Below are positions 61,096 through 64,000 of a stretch of 64,000 bases of DNA, one piece after another. Origin of the DNA: Erodium maritimum (Eukaryota > Streptophyta > Magnoliopsida > Geraniales > Geraniaceae); assembly GCA_963921825.1 (NCBI GenBank), contig OY997589.1, positions 21,163,735-21,227,734 on the forward strand, read 5' to 3'. Position 1 is the stretch's first letter, and the number at the start of each line of letters is the position of its first letter. The notes beneath the pieces were generated by a model. That model was not told where the DNA came from. It saw nothing but the letters and a program-made list of their open reading frames with translations, and searched no databases. Position numbers and translations under genes: made by a program.

Positions 61096-62370
61096 AGTCC
61101 CTTCCGAGTCCTCATCTTCCTCCAAATCTCTGACCAACCTTTTCATTCTTGTCGATACTGACCGCGGTTCCCCTCGCTGCTCCAATTGGCCATCCCGGGG
61201 CCCCGGTCTTTGTATGACCGGTTGAGGCTTCCAAGGTCGAGACTCCTCCTCCTCTACCCATCCTCTCCAATTGATCTCCCTTCGAGGGGCCATCGGGGCA
61301 AAAAGTTGAGTTGGTGCCCCGATGCACCCCTAAAATAGGCCCAATTTGTTCCTGGGATAGGTTTCCCATGCTTGGATTTCAACAATGTCGAGCGTGGATC
61401 AGTCGGGGACCTCAGAGATGGGCCCTTCGTTCCCCCGCTCTCTGGACATACCGGAAAAAGATGGCTGGCACAGCTTCATCCAAGGCAATGATCTAGCAGA
61501 AACTCATAAGACACATGCAATAGAGTACGTACCTGATCTTTCGAGAGACGGAACCACACTTCCCATTGTAGGGGGACCCGCACGTCGACCCGGATACGAA
61601 TTCGCATGAAATCCCCCCAGCACTTGCCATACTTATCTATGTCCGCCGCCTGAAAGACACCCAACGTATTCCCAATCCGGAATGCCACCTTTCTGGTCCA
61701 TGCCACCATTGGAAAATTAGATACCCTTGCCTAGTCCGAGAAGTGGTTAAAATGCATGTCCCCTGGCCTCATGTATCCCCTAAGATCTGCAAAGATGACT
61801 AAGGAATCCTAGAAGGACCAAGGTTCCCCAGCTAGCACCTTCATTCGTTCCTTGGCCGTCTTAAAATAAAAGGCACCACCCCGTCTTCTAGGGGTCTTGC
61901 CTCCACGTTTCGCATTCCTCACAAGTCTTCCATGCGATCCGTTATTGTTCTCCAATAGAAGGGACGTGTAGTAAGTACCCTTGCCGCTAAGGCAAATGTA
62001 AAGTCCGGTCCGTCCTCTTCTATTTCTTCCGATGACACTACCACCTCCTTGATCGGGAGTTCCCTCATCTGATTGTTAATATCTCCCATACCTGAAGTAG
62101 GGCCCTTACCTTGAGTACCCAAATGAAGGTTATGTCGAGGCTGGTTTAGGAACCGACCCATGTCGAAACCAGTCTGAGCTGGGTCTGGTGAGCTCCTGGC
62201 CGGACCCGGGTGCATGTCCGACCCGGTACCCCGACCCGTCCTCTAGTCAGACCCGTAGACCCCACGCCCTCGTTAGGCCTTCTTGGCCCGTGACGACAGG
62301 CCCTCTGATCTGAGCCCAGTCCTTGTAACCCTTGATCCACCGACCCAGCCCGCTGTTCAGCTTCCACCCA
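61096..62370 (-). pseudogene. LINE ORF1 remnant with DUF4283 domain
   Basis: Minus-strand translation shows the start of the DUF4283 domain (FTFALAARVLTTRPFYWRTI near 62015-61960), then MKVLAGEPWSF near 61840, WTRKVAFRIGNTLGVF near 61700-61650 and CWGDFMRIRIRVDVRVPL near 61625-61570, followed by a Gly/Arg/Pro-rich tail and an acidic stretch (DLEEDEDSEGTRS) that ends at the Tekay insertion and continues at 49036. Several frame changes and stops (for example near 61919 and 61800) show it is inactive. Such proteins are the nucleic-acid-binding ORF1 of plant LINEs. Confidence 0.65.
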
Positions 62371-62400
62371 TCCTCTTGGGGAGGCCCGTAATCCCTTGGA

Positions 62401-62488
62401 GAAGAGAACTACCAGTGAGCCTCAGGTAACCACCGGTCAAACCCGGCCCTGGTGGTTACCTAAGGCTCACTGGTATTTCTCTTCTCCT
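62401..62488. repeat. Near-perfect 36 bp inverted repeat with 16 bp loop
   Basis: Arms 62401-62436 and 62453-62488 are complementary except at two positions (core CCAGTGAGCC / GGCTCACTGG, and GGTAACCACC / GGTGGTTACC). It marks the junction where minus-strand LINE ORF1 sequence meets plus-strand LINE 3' sequence. Confidence 0.92.
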
Positions 62489-63400
62489 GCCATAGTTTAG
62501 TGTTCCCCTCATTTGCCATTATCGTTATCTGTTGGTTTTACTCTGCTTCCTCCCACTTCGTTGGGTAGGATTCGTCGGTTTTTGGGTGTTGGCCCTCGAC
62601 GAGTGTTTTGGCTTTAGTGCCAGTAAGCAGTGTTCCTACAATATTGATTTTAGTATAGTGTGTTCTTGAGGGTAATTCCCTTTAGAACTGTCTCCGTCGT
62701 TTGTGGTGTTGGCCACCGACTTGTTAGTGACCGTCTTCCAGTCTATGTGACAGATTGATGGTCCTAATGAGACAGTGTGTTCTTCTTATATAGCAGTAGA
62801 TTGGTTTATTTCAGTATCGTTTATGCTTAATGTTTGGAAAATCAGGGTTTTGACCTTTTCTTCCTTGTGTGCTTCATGGTGGCTTTATTCGGGTGTGAGT
62901 CTCCTTTTTTAGCTGTCTTTTTTCTCTCTCGGGTCTGCGCACCCATTCTCTTCAGGGTCTGCGTACCCATTCTCTTCAGGGTCTGCGTACCCATTCACTT
63001 CAGTGTCGGCGTACCCTTCCATTTCAAGGTCTGCGTACCCACTCACTTCACTTTCGGGTCTGCGTACCCATTCACTTCAGGGTCTGTGTACCCATTCACT
63101 TCACTTCAGAGGTTTCCTCGGTGTGGGGTTTCAGGGTCTGCATACCCTTTCATTGCTTCATTCAGGGTCTACGTACTCATTCATTTTTAGGGTATGCATA
63201 CCCATTCATCTTCAGGGTCTGTGTACCCATTCATCTTCAGGGTCCGTGTACCCATTCATCTTCAGGGTCTGTGTACCCATTCATAGCTACCAGGGTGGTA
63301 GCCGTTGTTGTGGTCCTTTTTGTTGGAAAGTCTGTAGCTAGACTCTCTTCTTGTACTCCTCTTCCTCCTTGAGATTAAATATGCTTTGCTGATAAAACAA
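62489..63400 (+). mobile_element. Plus-strand LINE 3' region
   Basis: It shares GTCTCCGTCGTTTGTGGTG, GTTGGCC and neighbouring words with the LINE 3' region at 37410-37600 and ends in a TGATAAAACAAATG-type tail near 63400. No ORF2 motif is visible. It contains the minisatellite at 62930-63290. Confidence 0.5.
62930..63290. repeat. Minisatellite, 24 bp unit, about 13 imperfect copies
   Basis: Units read GGGTCTGCGTACCCATTC plus a short TC-rich spacer. Each unit has a GGGT-N6-ACCC inverted repeat. ORFs through it (VCVPIHF-type repeats) are by-products of the repeat. Confidence 0.9.
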
Positions 63401-64000
63401 ATGTCACCAAATCTCTAACTTATGCACATATAATGTTTTTCTTATATGCACTTTTTTGAGGAGCTTATATACATATTTTTTTAGGAATGGCTATGCTTTC
63501 ATTCCATCATATTCTAACTAGGAGTAAGAGGTGAAATCAGTTACAAACCACTCTTAACCTAAAAACCGTGAGAACCAATCCTAGCCATACACACCTAAGA
63601 TCCAACATTTACCATGATGCCACATCATCACCCCAATTCCACCCAAATTCACGCCACTTTCATCTTTTCTCACACAAGCAAGGGCATAATTGTAATAGTA
63701 TGGTGTCATGTGGACAAGTGTCCATTTTTTTCTTCACCAATTCACTAATTTAATATTTCCCGATTCGTTTGAACTCCGATTAGCTTCAAACTTGCGCCAA
63801 TATTTTTATTTTTTCAAGGGATTTAAATCAAGATCAATCATGAATATATTTTGAAGCACGAAAATAAAAAGGTATATCGGGGTGACAAAAATAATGTTGA
63901 GTGTTGATAAATATTAACTAATAAATGTTTTATATCGGAGGTATCAAACTAGTGCTAAATGTTGATAAAAACATGTACTAAGGTGATAAAAACCATATTC
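63401..64000. other. AT-rich DNA with MITE-like words at the right edge
   Basis: A stretch near 63752-63785 (TTTCCCGATTCGTTTGAACT) resembles the loop side of the foldback MITE at 22.9-23.05 kb (TTTCCCGCTTCGTTTCAACT), so a related non-autonomous element probably continues past the window edge. No gene seen. Confidence 0.35.

Larger units (their letters stand above)
48555..62400 (-). mobile_element. ORF1-only LINE derivative (DUF4283 type), split by a Tekay element
   Basis: The minus-strand coding part lies at 62400-61091 and the 3' part at 49036-48555; the complete Gypsy element between has the TSD GATCG exactly at the junction, so the two parts were once joined. After the ORF1 stop (about 48950) comes roughly 390 bp of 3' UTR and an A-rich tail (TTTACTCAAAAAAAG on the minus strand near 48555). 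No endonuclease or reverse transcriptase follows. Outer TSDs were not found. The upstream end abuts a hairpin at 62401-62488. Confidence 0.6.

Noticed and set aside
62834-63341. Three overlapping ORFs with VCVPIHF-type repeats
   Set aside because: All three frames stay open because the 24 bp repeat is divisible by three; no sign of a real protein.

Overview
The window looks like nuclear DNA of a flowering plant, probably a eudicot. It is dense with Ty3/Gypsy and Ty1/Copia LTR elements, L1-type LINEs and MITEs, and it holds one clear host gene with plant-style introns: a minus-strand HD-Zip class I transcription factor (CDS 3249-4566) of the ATHB5/6/16 group. No rRNA or tRNA gene and no CRISPR array was seen. 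Nearly everything else is mobile DNA, much of it nested.

Layout. 1-2605: 3' part of a Copia element cut by the window edge. 3249-4566: HD-Zip gene, with its promoter to about 4740. 6128-12068: gag-only Gypsy relative (TR-GAG type) with 2.8 kb LTRs, the 3' LTR truncated. 13240-15112: 5'-truncated L1 LINE. 16568-21468: minus-strand retroposon holding only an RRM-type ORF1, with target-site duplications (TSDs) and an A tail, split by a 3 kb solo LTR (16892-19936). 22041-26210: two oppositely oriented Copia LTRs forming a large inverted repeat, the left one holding a foldback MITE in an AT microsatellite. 26220-31920: remains of at least two LINEs (RRM-type ORF1 on plus; endonuclease, reverse transcriptase and a DUF4283-type ORF1 on minus). 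34261-35816: retroposon with a 13 bp TSD. About 36100-38085: LINE 3' region. 38207-40866: Gypsy solo LTR with TSD. 40921-41297: Mutator-type MITE with 9 bp TSD. 42040-46860: LINE fragments, one split by a PIF/Harbinger-like element (43291-45661) carrying two Myb/SANT-like genes and no visible transposase. 48555-62400: minus-strand ORF1-only LINE derivative split by a young, complete-length Tekay/Del chromovirus (49042-61090). 62401-63400: hairpin, then a plus-strand LINE 3' end with a minisatellite.

How it fits together. The Gypsy LTRs (6.1, 16.9, 38.2, 49.0 and 58.4 kb) belong to one broad chromovirus lineage: they share the GGGCGTGACA end, and the two with internal DNA share the initiator-tRNA-Met primer site. 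All also carry a conserved GAGC-loop-GCTCACCCC stem followed by a pyrimidine tract and CAG. Two LINE-type insertions consist of ORF1 joined directly to a 3' end, so ORF1-only derivatives may be a recurring type here. The nesting gives relative ages: LINE derivatives are older than the Gypsy and Harbinger insertions inside them, and the 49-61 kb element, with LTRs about 0.5% different by eye, is the youngest datable event.

Limits: all boundaries and identities were read by eye; no alignment or database search was run.
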